Assembly: GCF_014647235.1 (NCBI RefSeq) | Contig: NZ_BMOU01000004.1 | Coordinates: 248,379-312,378 of the forward strand | Length of the DNA: 64,000 bases | Source of the DNA: Haloarcula pellucida | GTDB taxonomy: Archaea > Halobacteriota > Halobacteria > Halobacteriales > Haloarculaceae | Direction of reading: 5' to 3' | Part shown: positions 9,846-17,847 of the stretch, one piece after another | How positions within the stretch are numbered: the stretch's first letter is position 1 | Layout: every line of letters begins with the position of its first letter | Program-made: the position numbers and the translations under genes | The notes under the pieces: generated by a model | What the model was told of the DNA's origin: nothing | The model's database searches: none | The model's input: the letters and a program-made list of their open reading frames with translations, nothing else

Positions 9846-10162
9846 CGCCCCAATCGAGGCCAGTGATAAATAAGTACTCTACTATGACGTGTATAGATTG
9901 CTACGTTATCTATATAGTCAAATGTTGAGGGTGTGTGTCAAGGGTATCGAAATTAGTGCCGAATATACGTCTAACAGCGGAATTCTGCCGGTAGCGCGCG
10001 ACTCTCGACGGGCGTTCTGAAACCAGTTGTGGGAACGCGCTCGGAGGTAGAAAACGACTATAGAGCCCTTCAGGATGGCATTCGTCCCGTTGAAGGTGAA
10101 ATATTTTCCGGATATATAGATGGGGGTGGATTTATGTCAAAGGGGGGCTGATACGGACGTAC
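9846..10162. promoter_or_regulatory. Divergent pstS / phoU promoter region
   Basis: A 317-base AT-rich region between two divergent phosphate genes. The minus-strand TATA box for pstS is at 9865-9874. For phoU, TTTATG at 10131-10136 lies about 29 bases before ATG. Upstream of the pstS TATA is an inverted repeat TATAGAT (9892-9898), nine bases, ATCTATA (9908-9914). The same TATAGAT recurs at 10115-10121, just upstream of the phoU TATA box. These are candidate binding sites for a phosphate regulator, inferred from position and symmetry. A 32-codon frame (9922-10020) is open but unsupported. Confidence 0.6.
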
Positions 10163-11161
10163 ATGGAGACCCGCAAGGTGCAGGTGACTGGTGGTTCGAC
10201 GTACACCGTCTCGCTCCCGAAAGACTGGGCGACAGAGAACGACGTGAGCGCTGGCAGCGTCGTCGAGTTCCACGCCGAAGAGGACCTGTTGTTGCTCGCA
10301 CCGAAGCGAGACGACGACAGAGTCGAGGGGACGCTTGACGTGGGCGGTCTGGACAACAAACACGAACTCACGCGTGCGGTGATGACGATGTACGTCAGTG
10401 GGTTCGACGTCATCCGCCTCGAAGCACCACGTATCACCGCCGAACAGCGGCGTATCATCCGGGACGCGACACAGGGGCTCGTGGGGCTGGAAGTCATCGA
10501 GGAGACGTCCGACCGCGTCGTGTTACAGGACCTCCTCGACTCCTCGGAACTGTCGGTCCACAACGCCATCACTCGGATGCGGTTGGTCTCGCTGACGATG
10601 CTCTCGGACGCCGTCGAGGCGCTCATCGAGGACGACGACGACCTCGCAGCGGACGTGATGCAACGCGACGACGACGTCGACCGCCTCTGGTACATGGTCT
10701 CTCGGGTGTTTCGGACGGTCCTCCGGAACCCGACGGCGGCCAACGAGATCGGGTTCCCCCGCGAGACGGTGTTCGACTACCAGTCCAGCGCCCGGCAACT
10801 GGAACGCATCGCCGACCACGCGACGAAGATAGCCGGCCTGTCCCAGGAGATCGGCGAGATCACCGGCGAGACGGCCGAGTTGCTCCGACAGCTAGAGCAG
10901 GAAGCGACCTCCGTCTCGGAGACGGCGATGGACGCACTCCTCGCTGAGAGTTCCGACGACGCCGTCGAACTGGCGAACGAGGCACGCAGCCAGATACCCA
11001 GCGTCGACGAGACGGCCCGGGAAGTCGATACCGACGTCCGAGAACAGGACCCACAGAGCGCCCAGATTCTCGGCCGCGTCGTCGACTCCCTCTCCCGGAC
11101 GGCCGACTACGGCGGTAACATCGCCGAGAGCGCGCTCCAGAAAGCAGCCCCGCGCCCCTAG
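10163..11161 (+). CDS. AbrB-PhoU phosphate uptake regulator
   Basis: A 332-residue protein with an N-terminal SpoVT/AbrB-type DNA-binding domain (about 1-45, METRKVQVTGGSTYTVSLPK) followed by two PhoU-like helical repeats (about 85-330). PhoU proteins bind metal clusters and report phosphate transporter state. The added AbrB domain suggests that this archaeal version also binds DNA. It is transcribed divergently from pstS, so control of the pst operon is the natural inference. A paralogue with the same architecture lies at 58434-59447. Its stop codon region overlaps the convergent ppk1 gene by four bases. Confidence 0.92.
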   Translation: METRKVQVTGGSTYTVSLPKDWATENDVSAGSVVEFHAEEDLLLLAPKRDDDRVEGTLDVGGLDNKHELTRAVMTMYVSGFDVIRLEAPRITAEQRRIIRDATQGLVGLEVIEETSDRVVLQDLLDSSELSVHNAITRMRLVSLTMLSDAVEALIEDDDDLAADVMQRDDDVDRLWYMVSRVFRTVLRNPTAANEIGFPRETVFDYQSSARQLERIADHATKIAGLSQEIGEITGETAELLRQLEQEATSVSETAMDALLAESSDDAVELANEARSQIPSVDETAREVDTDVREQDPQSAQILGRVVDSLSRTADYGGNIAESALQKAAPRP

Positions 11162-13614
11162 TCGTAGAGTCGTTCCAGCAGCGACGCCACGCCGTCTCTC
11201 GTTTTCAGGTATCGCCGCTCACCGTCCGGTGTCCGGACGGCGTAGTCGTAGACGTCGCTGTCTGGTCGGTACCACTTCTCAGGATAGCGGTCGAGCGGGT
11301 CCGAGAGCAACTGTCCGCCATCGAAACTCTGGACCGGCGCGTCCGTCCGGTCAGCGGACGCCGTCCCCGCGCTTTCGCTCTCGCCACGACTCGCTTGGAC
11401 GAGGAGGTCGCTGTCGACCGGGTAGTCCGCGAGTATCCCCGTCTCGGCGTCCTCCCGGCGACTCGCTTTCAGCGTCTCACGCATCAGAATCTCCTGCGTG
11501 TTGACGACGGCCTCGCCGTCTTTCGGATACTGCTGGTCGTAGCTTCCGTCGGCGTTCATCGTCCAGCGTTTGCGGTTGTCCGCCAGCATGAGCGCCAGTA
11601 CGAAGCGCAACTGCCGACGAATAGCGGGGTCTTCGACCGGCGTGACCGCCTCGACGCGATAGTCGAGGTTCCGAGTCATCCAGTCGGCGCTCCCGATGTA
11701 GTACTCCGGGCCGGTCGTCTCACAGTCCGTGGCGCGTGCGCCGTTCTCGAAGTAGAAGACGCGAGAGTGTTCGAGGAACCGTCCCACGACCGAGTGGACC
11801 GTGATGTTCTCGCTGACGTCTTCCAGTCCCGGCCGAAGTCGGCAGATGTCGCGGACGATGAGGTCGATGTCGACCCCCGCCATCGACGCCCGGTACAGTT
11901 CTGCGACGATGTCGGGGTCTTCCAGTCCGTTGACCTTCGCCACGATGCGGGCGGGCCGACCGGCCTGTGCGTGTTGGGCCTCCCGTCGGATGCACCGAGT
12001 GAACTCGGGTCGCATCGTCACCGGCGCGATGAGTAGTTTCCTGAACTCCTCGTCCAGTCCCGGCCCGGTGAAGAAGTTGAACAGCGTGACGAGGTCCTGC
12101 CCGACGTCGCGGTCGGCCGTCAACAGGCCGAGGTCTACGTACCCCTTTGCCGTCTCGGAGTGGTAGTTGCCGGTCCCGACGTGGGAGTAGAGGTTGACGC
12201 CGTCCTCGGCGTCGCGGACCACCAGCGCCGTCTTCGTGTGGGTCTTCAGCCCGATGGTGCCGTAGGCCACGTGGATACCGTTTTCCTCTAGTCTACGGAC
12301 CCATTCGAGGTTGTTCTGCTCGTCGAAGCGGGCCTTCAGTTCGACCATCACGGCCACCTGCTTGCCGTTCTTGGCGGCCTCGATGAGCGACTGGATGATC
12401 TGCGAGTCGCTCGCGGTCCGGTAGATCGCCGCCTTCACCGCGAGGACGTCGGGGTCGTTGGCGGCTTCGCTCAGGAACCGCTGGACGGTGTCCCCGAAAT
12501 CGTGGTACGGGTGGTGCAACAGGATGTCGCCCTCGTCGATGTCGTCGAAGACGCTCTGGTGGTGGTCGTGTTCGTCGCGTTCGAAGGCCGCGGGTCGGCG
12601 GTCCCGAAGCCGTGGGTGTGGCTGTGGCGTCCACGACTCCAGTTTGAGGGCCGGTCGTTCGAGGTCCGTCAGCGACGCGAACTCCCGGTAGTCGAGCGGT
12701 CCGTCGAGGTCGTATATCTCGCGCTCGTCGAGGTCGAGTTGGTTCCGTAGGGTCGCGCGGATACGCGGGTGCGCGTTGCTCTCTATCTCCATCCTGACGA
12801 CGCTGGCGAAGCGGCGCTGTTCGAGCACCTCCTCTATCATGTCGATGAGGTCCTCTGCGACCTCCTCGTTGCGCCGGACCTCGGCGTTACGGGTCAGGCG
12901 GAACAGCGCCGTGTCCACGATATCGACGTTCGGGAGGAGGAGGTCGAGATTGTGCCGAACCACGTCCTCGACGAGAACGTACCGCGAGTCGTCGCCGAGC
13001 TGGACGAGTCGGGGCCGGTTCGGCGGGATCTTGATGCGAGTGAACGTCGGGTCGTCGCTGTCGGGTCGTCGGGTCAACACCGCGAGCGAGAGCGACCGGT
13101 TCGAGATGAACGGGAACGGGTGGGCAGGGTCGAACGAGAGCGGCGTCAGCGTCGGCAGGACGGACTCCTCGAAGTACTCACGCATCTCCGTGCGTTCGGC
13201 CGCGTTCAGGTCGTCGTAGTCGAGGACGTCGATACCCGCCTCGGCGAGCGCCGGGCGGAGCATCTCGCTGTAGCAGTTGGCCTGTTTGGTGAGCATCGGC
13301 CCGAGCGTTTCGTGGGCTTCCGCCCACTGTTCTTTCGGAGTCCGTCCGTCGGCCGTTCGCTCGGTGACGCCCGCCTCCACCTGTTGTTTCAGGCCGCCGA
13401 TGCGCTTCATGACGAACTCGTCCAGATTCCGGGTGACGATAGAGAGAAACCGAACTCGCTCTAAGAGCGGGTTCCGGTCGTCGAGGGCCTCGTGGAGCAC
13501 CCGGCGCTGGAAGGCGAGTTCGCTCAGTTCGCGATTGAGGTACAGGTCCGGGTCCGAGAGATCGACGCTAGCTGGCTCGTACGGCGAGATGTCGAGAGTT
13601 TCCTCCGCTGTCAT
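11158..13614 (-). CDS. ppk1: Polyphosphate kinase 1
   Basis: Makes polyphosphate from the terminal phosphate of ATP, reversibly. At 818 residues it is somewhat longer than many bacterial PPK1 enzymes. The N-terminal block LYLNRELSELAFQRRVL is classical. The autophosphorylated histidine is His485 in GTGNYHSETAKGY, with LKTHTKTALVVR just before it and IGSADWMTRNLDYRVE later. The last 100 or so residues form a haloarchaeal tail that includes a Ser/Thr-rich linker. ATG overlaps the stop of the upstream metallophosphatase (ATGA), so the two form an operon. It converges with phoU with a four-base overlap. Confidence 0.96.
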   Translation of the reverse strand: MTAEETLDISPYEPASVDLSDPDLYLNRELSELAFQRRVLHEALDDRNPLLERVRFLSIVTRNLDEFVMKRIGGLKQQVEAGVTERTADGRTPKEQWAEAHETLGPMLTKQANCYSEMLRPALAEAGIDVLDYDDLNAAERTEMREYFEESVLPTLTPLSFDPAHPFPFISNRSLSLAVLTRRPDSDDPTFTRIKIPPNRPRLVQLGDDSRYVLVEDVVRHNLDLLLPNVDIVDTALFRLTRNAEVRRNEEVAEDLIDMIEEVLEQRRFASVVRMEIESNAHPRIRATLRNQLDLDEREIYDLDGPLDYREFASLTDLERPALKLESWTPQPHPRLRDRRPAAFERDEHDHHQSVFDDIDEGDILLHHPYHDFGDTVQRFLSEAANDPDVLAVKAAIYRTASDSQIIQSLIEAAKNGKQVAVMVELKARFDEQNNLEWVRRLEENGIHVAYGTIGLKTHTKTALVVRDAEDGVNLYSHVGTGNYHSETAKGYVDLGLLTADRDVGQDLVTLFNFFTGPGLDEEFRKLLIAPVTMRPEFTRCIRREAQHAQAGRPARIVAKVNGLEDPDIVAELYRASMAGVDIDLIVRDICRLRPGLEDVSENITVHSVVGRFLEHSRVFYFENGARATDCETTGPEYYIGSADWMTRNLDYRVEAVTPVEDPAIRRQLRFVLALMLADNRKRWTMNADGSYDQQYPKDGEAVVNTQEILMRETLKASRREDAETGILADYPVDSDLLVQASRGESESAGTASADRTDAPVQSFDGGQLLSDPLDRYPEKWYRPDSDVYDYAVRTPDGERRYLKTRDGVASLLERLYD

Positions 13615-14321
13615 TGATCTGTCGGCGACGCAAGTCGTGGCTCCACGATGCTGTCAGACGAGCGCGAGACGTACGTCTCCGGCGGGTCGACCGAGATCAG
13701 TTCGTCGGCGCGGTAGTCGTATGCGGTCAACTGCCCGCCGTAGACGCACCCGGTGTCGAGTCCGACGGCGTAGTCGCTGACGAACGGATCGGCGAGGACG
13801 GTGTGGCCGAAGAACACGCGCGGGGTCTCCCGCCGCGTCTCGAACCAGTACGGTCGCTCGTAACTCGCGTCGGGAACGAGCGAGCGGTTGTTCAGCAGTT
13901 CGGTCAGGGAGTGTTCGACCAGCGGTTTCCGGTGGTCGACGCCGCCGTGGACCACGAGTGTGTCGTCCCACGAGACGGCCGCAGGCATCGACTCGACGTA
14001 CGCCACGTCGTCGTCGGTGAGCGCGTCGATGGTCTTGCGACCGTCGACGAGTTTCTGCTCGTTGTTGCCCCGAACGCTGACGAGGTTCGGACGGTCGCGG
14101 ACGATATCGAGGACGCCCTTGCTGTCCGGTCCCTTCCTGACGAGGTCACCGACGAAGACGACGAGGTCGTCGTGATCCGGGTCGAGTTCGTCGAGCAACT
14201 GCTCCAGCGTTCCTCGACAGCCGTGGACGTCGCCGACGACGTAGATGTCGTCCCACTGGCCGCTGTCGATGCGTCGATGCGAGGCGTCGATGGTCGGGTT
14301 CAGTGTCGGTTGCAGTACCAT
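13611..14321 (-). CDS. Calcineurin-like metallophosphoesterase (PrpE/ApaH type)
   Basis: A 236-residue binuclear-metal phosphoesterase. Motifs are in canonical order: GDVHG (30-34), GDLVRKGPDS (58-67), GNNE (85-88), VVHGG (His125) and FFGHT (His173). Relatives act as protein Ser/Thr phosphatases or as diadenosine tetraphosphate hydrolases, and sequence alone does not decide which. Its translational coupling to ppk1 points to nucleotide or polyphosphate metabolism, or to phosphate signalling. The promoter is strong in appearance: TATAAA (14384-14389, minus strand) preceded by two adjoining palindromes at 14394-14414, with a leader of about 35-40 bases. Confidence 0.9.
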   Translation of the reverse strand: MVLQPTLNPTIDASHRRIDSGQWDDIYVVGDVHGCRGTLEQLLDELDPDHDDLVVFVGDLVRKGPDSKGVLDIVRDRPNLVSVRGNNEQKLVDGRKTIDALTDDDVAYVESMPAAVSWDDTLVVHGGVDHRKPLVEHSLTELLNNRSLVPDASYERPYWFETRRETPRVFFGHTVLADPFVSDYAVGLDTGCVYGGQLTAYDYRADELISVDPPETYVSRSSDSIVEPRLASPTDQ

Positions 14322-14665
14322 GTGCGAGTAGCCACCGCTTGGGTTGGCCTTACCAGTCAGGACGGTGGATCCCAGTTAGATGCTTTATAATAGCGGTATA
14401 TACCGGTACGTACCACTACCGTGTCCACGGCAGCACTCGCTGTGACCGCGTGGTACCCGCCCTAGCTCTTTATCATGACCGATTGTGTAGTTCTCGGTGA
14501 CGTGCTGTTGGCACCCAACCAGCCACTACTTCGTCAGTCGATTCGAGCACGTCACCTCGACGGCGGCCCTGCACCAGCCGCCGTCAACGGTTCGCAGCGC
14601 GAGGGCTCTCCTGACGTACCAGTCGGTATCGGGCCGTCGGATGCGGTAGAATGCTCGGAGAGTGG
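14322..14665. other. 344-bp intergenic region: ppk operon promoter and 3' flank of S8e
   Basis: It holds the metallophosphatase-ppk1 promoter in its left third (14384-14414). The rest shows no convincing gene. A plus-strand frame beginning at 14475 runs into S8e antisense and is rejected. A T-rich box TCTTTATC near 14468-14475 on the plus strand could start a short transcript, but no product can be supported. Confidence 0.55.
14384..14414 (-). promoter_or_regulatory. Promoter of the metallophosphatase-ppk1 operon with adjoining palindromes
   Basis: Reading the minus strand, the palindrome GGTACGTACC (14405-14414) abuts CGGTATATACCG (14394-14405), and TATAAA follows four bases later (14384-14389). 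On the plus strand the 17 bases 14394-14410 match 59510-59526, in front of the second phoU gene, in 15 positions. The placement just upstream of the TATA box in both cases suggests an operator or activator site. A regulator cannot be named. Confidence 0.55.
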
Positions 14666-15037
14666 TTACTCGACGAGAACAGCGTTGACCTGTCCGTCCT
14701 GCCCGGGGCGGGAGGTGACGCGGGCCTCGCCTTCGGAGGTCTCGACGATAGCGCCCTTCGTGATGATGTTTCGGCGGGCGTAGTTCGGGTTCGACGGGTT
14801 CTCGACGACGTTCTCGATGGTCGCCTCGATGGTCTCGGCGCCGTCGGCGACGCTCGCGACGTCGGTCGTGACCGCACGGACCTTCTGCGTGTTGCCGCGG
14901 GAGTCGACGACCTTCAGTTTCTGGTCGCCGACCTGCGTCTCGGTCGGCTCACGGCCGAGTTCGTGCTTTTTCTTCTTGTGGTTCGGGCGTCGTCGACCGC
15001 CTGTGCGCTTGCGAGGGGAGCGTCCCTGGTCTTTCAT
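14666..15037 (-). CDS. rps8e: 30S ribosomal protein S8e (eS8)
   Basis: A small-subunit ribosomal protein of archaea and eukaryotes, 123 residues. The start MKDQGRSPRKRTGGRRRPNH is the conserved basic arm. Later blocks NPSNPNYARRNIITKGAIV and TSRPGQDGQVNAVLVE complete the family pattern. It stands alone rather than in the main ribosomal cluster. A T-rich box (GTTTATG at about 15046-15052) is close to the start codon, and the promoter further upstream is unclear because of the large inverted repeat at 15156-15219. Confidence 0.97.
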   Translation of the reverse strand: MKDQGRSPRKRTGGRRRPNHKKKKHELGREPTETQVGDQKLKVVDSRGNTQKVRAVTTDVASVADGAETIEATIENVVENPSNPNYARRNIITKGAIVETSEGEARVTSRPGQDGQVNAVLVE

Positions 15038-15155
15038 ACCCGATTCATAAACCAGCGGCTACTTGAACCGTTCGATGACCGGCCGGGGTGTGTAGCTGTA
15101 TGACGGGCGTTCTGAGTCCGCATCGGCGCTGGGCCAACGGCCGTCTATCGTAGCC

Positions 15156-15219
15156 ATTGAAAATCAATGCACACCCGACCGCACGACGGCGGTGCGGTCG
15201 GTGTGTGAATCGTTTCAAT
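15156..15219. repeat. Long imperfect inverted repeat between rps8e and DUF2240 genes
   Basis: The outer arms ATTGAAA (15156-15162) and TTTCAAT (15213-15219) pair perfectly. The inner arms CGACCGCAC (15176-15184) and GTGCGGTCG (15192-15200) pair perfectly around a seven-base loop. The bases between are partly complementary (ACAC against GTGT). The region separates two divergent genes, so it is not a terminator of either. It could be a regulator site, a small structured RNA or a remnant of a small mobile element. Confidence 0.6.
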
Positions 15220-15285
15220 TGTTACTATAGGGTGAGAGAGCAGTGATCGTAATCGTTACCCGGGGGCGAGACGGTTACCCGAACG

Positions 15286-15726
15286 ATGAGTCTGAAGACG
15301 GCCGTGGCCGCGCCGTTCCGTCAGCGGGGGACCGACCGGATGGCCGAGAGTGAGTTCGTCGTCGCCCTGTCGCTCGACCGGAACTGGTTCTCGCCGGATC
15401 AGGCGAAGTCGCTGGTCGACGTCGCGGCGAGCGAGGGCCTCGTCGAACGCGCGGACGACGCCCTCGTCGTCACGTTCGACGCCGGCAACGTCGAGATTCC
15501 GGACGGCTTCGCCCCGGGGGAAGCGGTCCTCCAGTCACGCTCGACGTTCGAACGAGTGTTAGACGCCGTCGTCGAGAGCGGCGTCGAAAAGCAGACGGCC
15601 GTCGCCGGGATCAACTCGCTGCAGTCGACCCTCGGCGTGACGCTGGAGGCCGCGGCGGTCGTCTACGCCCGCAGCGAGGGCGTCACCGTAGAGAGCATCG
15701 CCGCGGAGGCGCGGGAGGAAATCTGA
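15286..15726 (+). CDS. DUF2240 family protein
   Basis: A 146-residue protein placed in the DUF2240 family of archaeal proteins from its pattern: LKTAVAAPFRQRGTDRM at the start, an N-terminal winged-helix-like part (SLDRNWFSPDQAKSLVDVAA) and a C-terminal helical part (VVYARSEGVTVESIAAEARE). The family function is unknown. The winged-helix look would fit nucleic-acid binding, but that is inference. The stop codon shares one base with the next start (TGATG), so the two are translated together. Confidence 0.8.
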   Translation: MSLKTAVAAPFRQRGTDRMAESEFVVALSLDRNWFSPDQAKSLVDVAASEGLVERADDALVVTFDAGNVEIPDGFAPGEAVLQSRSTFERVLDAVVESGVEKQTAVAGINSLQSTLGVTLEAAAVVYARSEGVTVESIAAEAREEI

Positions 15727-16079
15727 TGGTCGACGATCGCATCACCGACGGGAAACGCATCGGCCAGTTGCTCGCCTCGGAGGTGACCGGACTGGAACGG
15801 GGTGCGCTCGGGACGCTGTCGGTGGTCGACGCCGACCCGGACGTGGACCCGACACCGGGTGGTGCCTTCGCCTTCGGGGTCGAGGCCGACGGAACTCGCC
15901 TGGGCGAGGTCCACGTCACGCCCGAGACGGCACGCCTGACGCTGACCGAACCAGTGACCGTCGACGTAGGCCGCGAGGACGTCACGGTCGAAGCAGCGGA
16001 CGACGGGGCCGTCGTCGTCGCACACAGCGGCGCCGCAGTCAAAGCGCTCGTCGACGTCCTCGCCGACCGACTCGGGTAG
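15726..16079 (+). CDS. Conserved haloarchaeal hypothetical protein
   Basis: A 117-residue acidic protein that I do not recognise. It has no signal peptide, membrane segment or cysteine pair. The N-terminal third (DDRITDGKRIGQLLASEVTG) looks helical, and the rest is an alternating beta-rich pattern ending in a helix (SGAAVKALVDVLADRLG). The one-base overlap with the DUF2240 gene suggests a shared role. It converges with the membrane protein at 16080 with no spacer at all. Confidence 0.75.
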   Translation: MVDDRITDGKRIGQLLASEVTGLERGALGTLSVVDADPDVDPTPGGAFAFGVEADGTRLGEVHVTPETARLTLTEPVTVDVGREDVTVEAADDGAVVVAHSGAAVKALVDVLADRLG

Positions 16080-16562
16080 TCAGTTCGACCCCGGTTCTGC
16101 CAGCGTTTCGGCCGTCCACGCGACGAACCCGGTGAGTATCAGCGCCGACCCGACGAAGGTCATCGTCGCCGCCGTCGCGAGCACCACGGTCTTGAGTCCG
16201 AGTGGCGAGCCAAGAACCATCACTATCGGAGCGAGCGTGATACAGAACGTGCCGATAGCGACGGCTTGGCGTTGTTTAGTCGAGAGGTCGACACCGATGT
16301 GAAACCACGAGTCCGACGCGGGTTCCCGTGCTGCGAGGCCGAGGCAGAAGAGCGGGACCCCGACGAAGACGAGCGTGGCAGCGACCGCGTTCGACCAGAA
16401 CGCAGACGTACCAGAGGTCGGTGCCAGAGAGAGCACCGCACCGACGGCGAGCAGTCCGACGCCGCCGACGAGTCCGAACGGCCGTAACCGGGGGTCCTCG
16501 AGTGCCTGCCACAGGTTCGGGAGCGTCTCCGCGACGTGCCCGACATCGAGGGATCGATCCAT
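16080..16562 (-). CDS. Four-helix membrane protein of unknown function
   Basis: A 160-residue protein with four clear hydrophobic segments at about 30-48 (LVGGVGLLAVGAVLSLA), 57-76, 100-118 and 123-148. The N-terminal soluble part LPNLWQALEDPRLRPF and the loop between helices two and three (REPASDSWFHIGVDLSTKQR) are the only hydrophilic stretches. I do not recognise a family. ATG at 16562 is chosen because the frame upstream is the shadow of pyrF. A divergent promoter region of 123 bases separates it from pyrF. Confidence 0.75.
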   Translation of the reverse strand: MDRSLDVGHVAETLPNLWQALEDPRLRPFGLVGGVGLLAVGAVLSLAPTSGTSAFWSNAVAATLVFVGVPLFCLGLAAREPASDSWFHIGVDLSTKQRQAVAIGTFCITLAPIVMVLGSPLGLKTVVLATAATMTFVGSALILTGFVAWTAETLAEPGSN

Positions 16563-16685
16563 AGCTACCGTTCCACGTCCGGTATGAAATAGACGCGGGG
16601 TCTGATTCTCAACGTTGATTTTAGAAGACGCCGGTCGCGGCGGCAGAGGGAAACGCTTGTATCCGTCGCCGTCGGCGCGGTACCT

Positions 16686-17561
16686 ATGCACTTCTTCGAC
16701 CGCCTCCACGACCGCATCGTGGCCGCGGATAGCGTCGTCTCGGTGGGACTGGACCCGGACCCGGACCGCCTGCCCGAGGCGGTACAGGACGCCGACCTGC
16801 CGCGCTGGCAGTTCAACCGCCGAATCATCGACGCGACCCACGAACACGCCGCCTGCTACAAACCCAACGCGGCGTTCTACGAGGACCCCGACGGCTGGCG
16901 GGCGCTTCGGGAGACCATCGCGTACGCCCACGGCAAGGACGTCCCGGTCCTGCTGGACGCCAAACGGGGCGACATCGGGAACACGGCCCGGCAGTACGCG
17001 ACGATTCTGGACGAGGACCACGGTCCCGCCGCCGACGCCATCACGGTCAACCCGTTCCTCGGCCGGGACTCGCTGGAACCGTTCCTCCAGCACGAGGACA
17101 AGGGCGTGTTCGTCCTCGGACGCACTTCGAACCCCGGCGGCGCCGACCTGCAGGACCTCGAACTGGCCTCCGGCGAGAAACTGTACGAGCGCGTCGTCCA
17201 CCTCGCGGACCGCTGGAACGACAACGGGAACGTCGGCCTCGTCGTCGGCGCTACCGCACCGGAAGAACTCGAGGAGATACGTGAACTCGTCCCCGACATC
17301 CCGTTTCTCGTCCCCGGTGTCGGTGCGCAGGGCGGCGACGCCGAGGCCGCCGTGGAGTACGGACTGGCCGACGGCGTCGGCCTCGTGAACTCCTCGCGGG
17401 GTATCATCTTCGCCGGCGAAGATAGCGAGGCGCGACGCGCCTCGGACAGTCGAGCGACGGGGCCGGGAGACGCCGCCGGCCGCGGGTCGCCCGAGCAGTT
17501 CTTCGAAGCGGCTGGCCAGTCGGCGAAGCGACTCAAGGCCCAACTCAACCAGTACCGGTAG
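16686..17561 (+). CDS. pyrF: Orotidine 5'-phosphate decarboxylase
   Basis: Catalyses the last step of UMP synthesis, decarboxylating OMP. It is 291 residues long. The active-site charged network is seen in LLDAKRGDIGNTARQYA (Asp91, Lys93, Asp96), and the phosphate-binding end lies around FLVPGVGAQGGD and LVNSSRGIIFAG. The sequence resembles the longer type-2 PyrF group more than the short archaeal form. A low-complexity insertion of about 25 residues (EDSEARRASDSRATGPGD) near the C-terminus looks like a surface loop. A TTGTATCC box lies about 30 bases before ATG. Confidence 0.95.
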   Translation: MHFFDRLHDRIVAADSVVSVGLDPDPDRLPEAVQDADLPRWQFNRRIIDATHEHAACYKPNAAFYEDPDGWRALRETIAYAHGKDVPVLLDAKRGDIGNTARQYATILDEDHGPAADAITVNPFLGRDSLEPFLQHEDKGVFVLGRTSNPGGADLQDLELASGEKLYERVVHLADRWNDNGNVGLVVGATAPEELEEIRELVPDIPFLVPGVGAQGGDAEAAVEYGLADGVGLVNSSRGIIFAGEDSEARRASDSRATGPGDAAGRGSPEQFFEAAGQSAKRLKAQLNQYR

Positions 17562-17562
17562 C

Positions 17563-17763
17563 TCAGAACCGGTAGGTGTCGACGCCGTCCGGCAGGTTCT
17601 CGGGGTCGGTTCGCTCGCCCGGTTTTCCGGCCTCGACGCTACACTCGACGCACAGTCCTGTAGTCTCGTCCCAGTGGCGGTCACAGACGAGTCGGCCACA
17701 ACGGTCACAGCCGTGGTCGACGTCGGGCCGGTCACACAGGTCACAGAGCCCGGAGACGCTCAT
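17563..17763 (-). CDS. Small zinc-binding protein with repeated CxxC motifs
   Basis: A 66-residue protein whose spacing fits two zinc sites: Cys7-Cys10, Cys19-Cys22, Cys27-His30 and Cys38-Cys41. This B-box or RING-like layout is often used for protein or nucleic-acid contacts. No function is known. It converges with pyrF with one base between the stop codons and is divergent from the J-domain gene. Confidence 0.8.
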   Translation of the reverse strand: MSVSGLCDLCDRPDVDHGCDRCGRLVCDRHWDETTGLCVECSVEAGKPGERTDPENLPDGVDTYRF

Positions 17764-17847
17764 GCTACACTCTAGCACGCTCGGAGTCTTGAACGCTTGG
17801 GGGCGACAGGCGAGACGCTTACAGTCCTGTGGACCGAACCACGATTC

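Noticed and set aside
14475-14783. 102-codon plus-strand frame
   Set aside because: It runs into the antisense of S8e, and its composition does not look coding.
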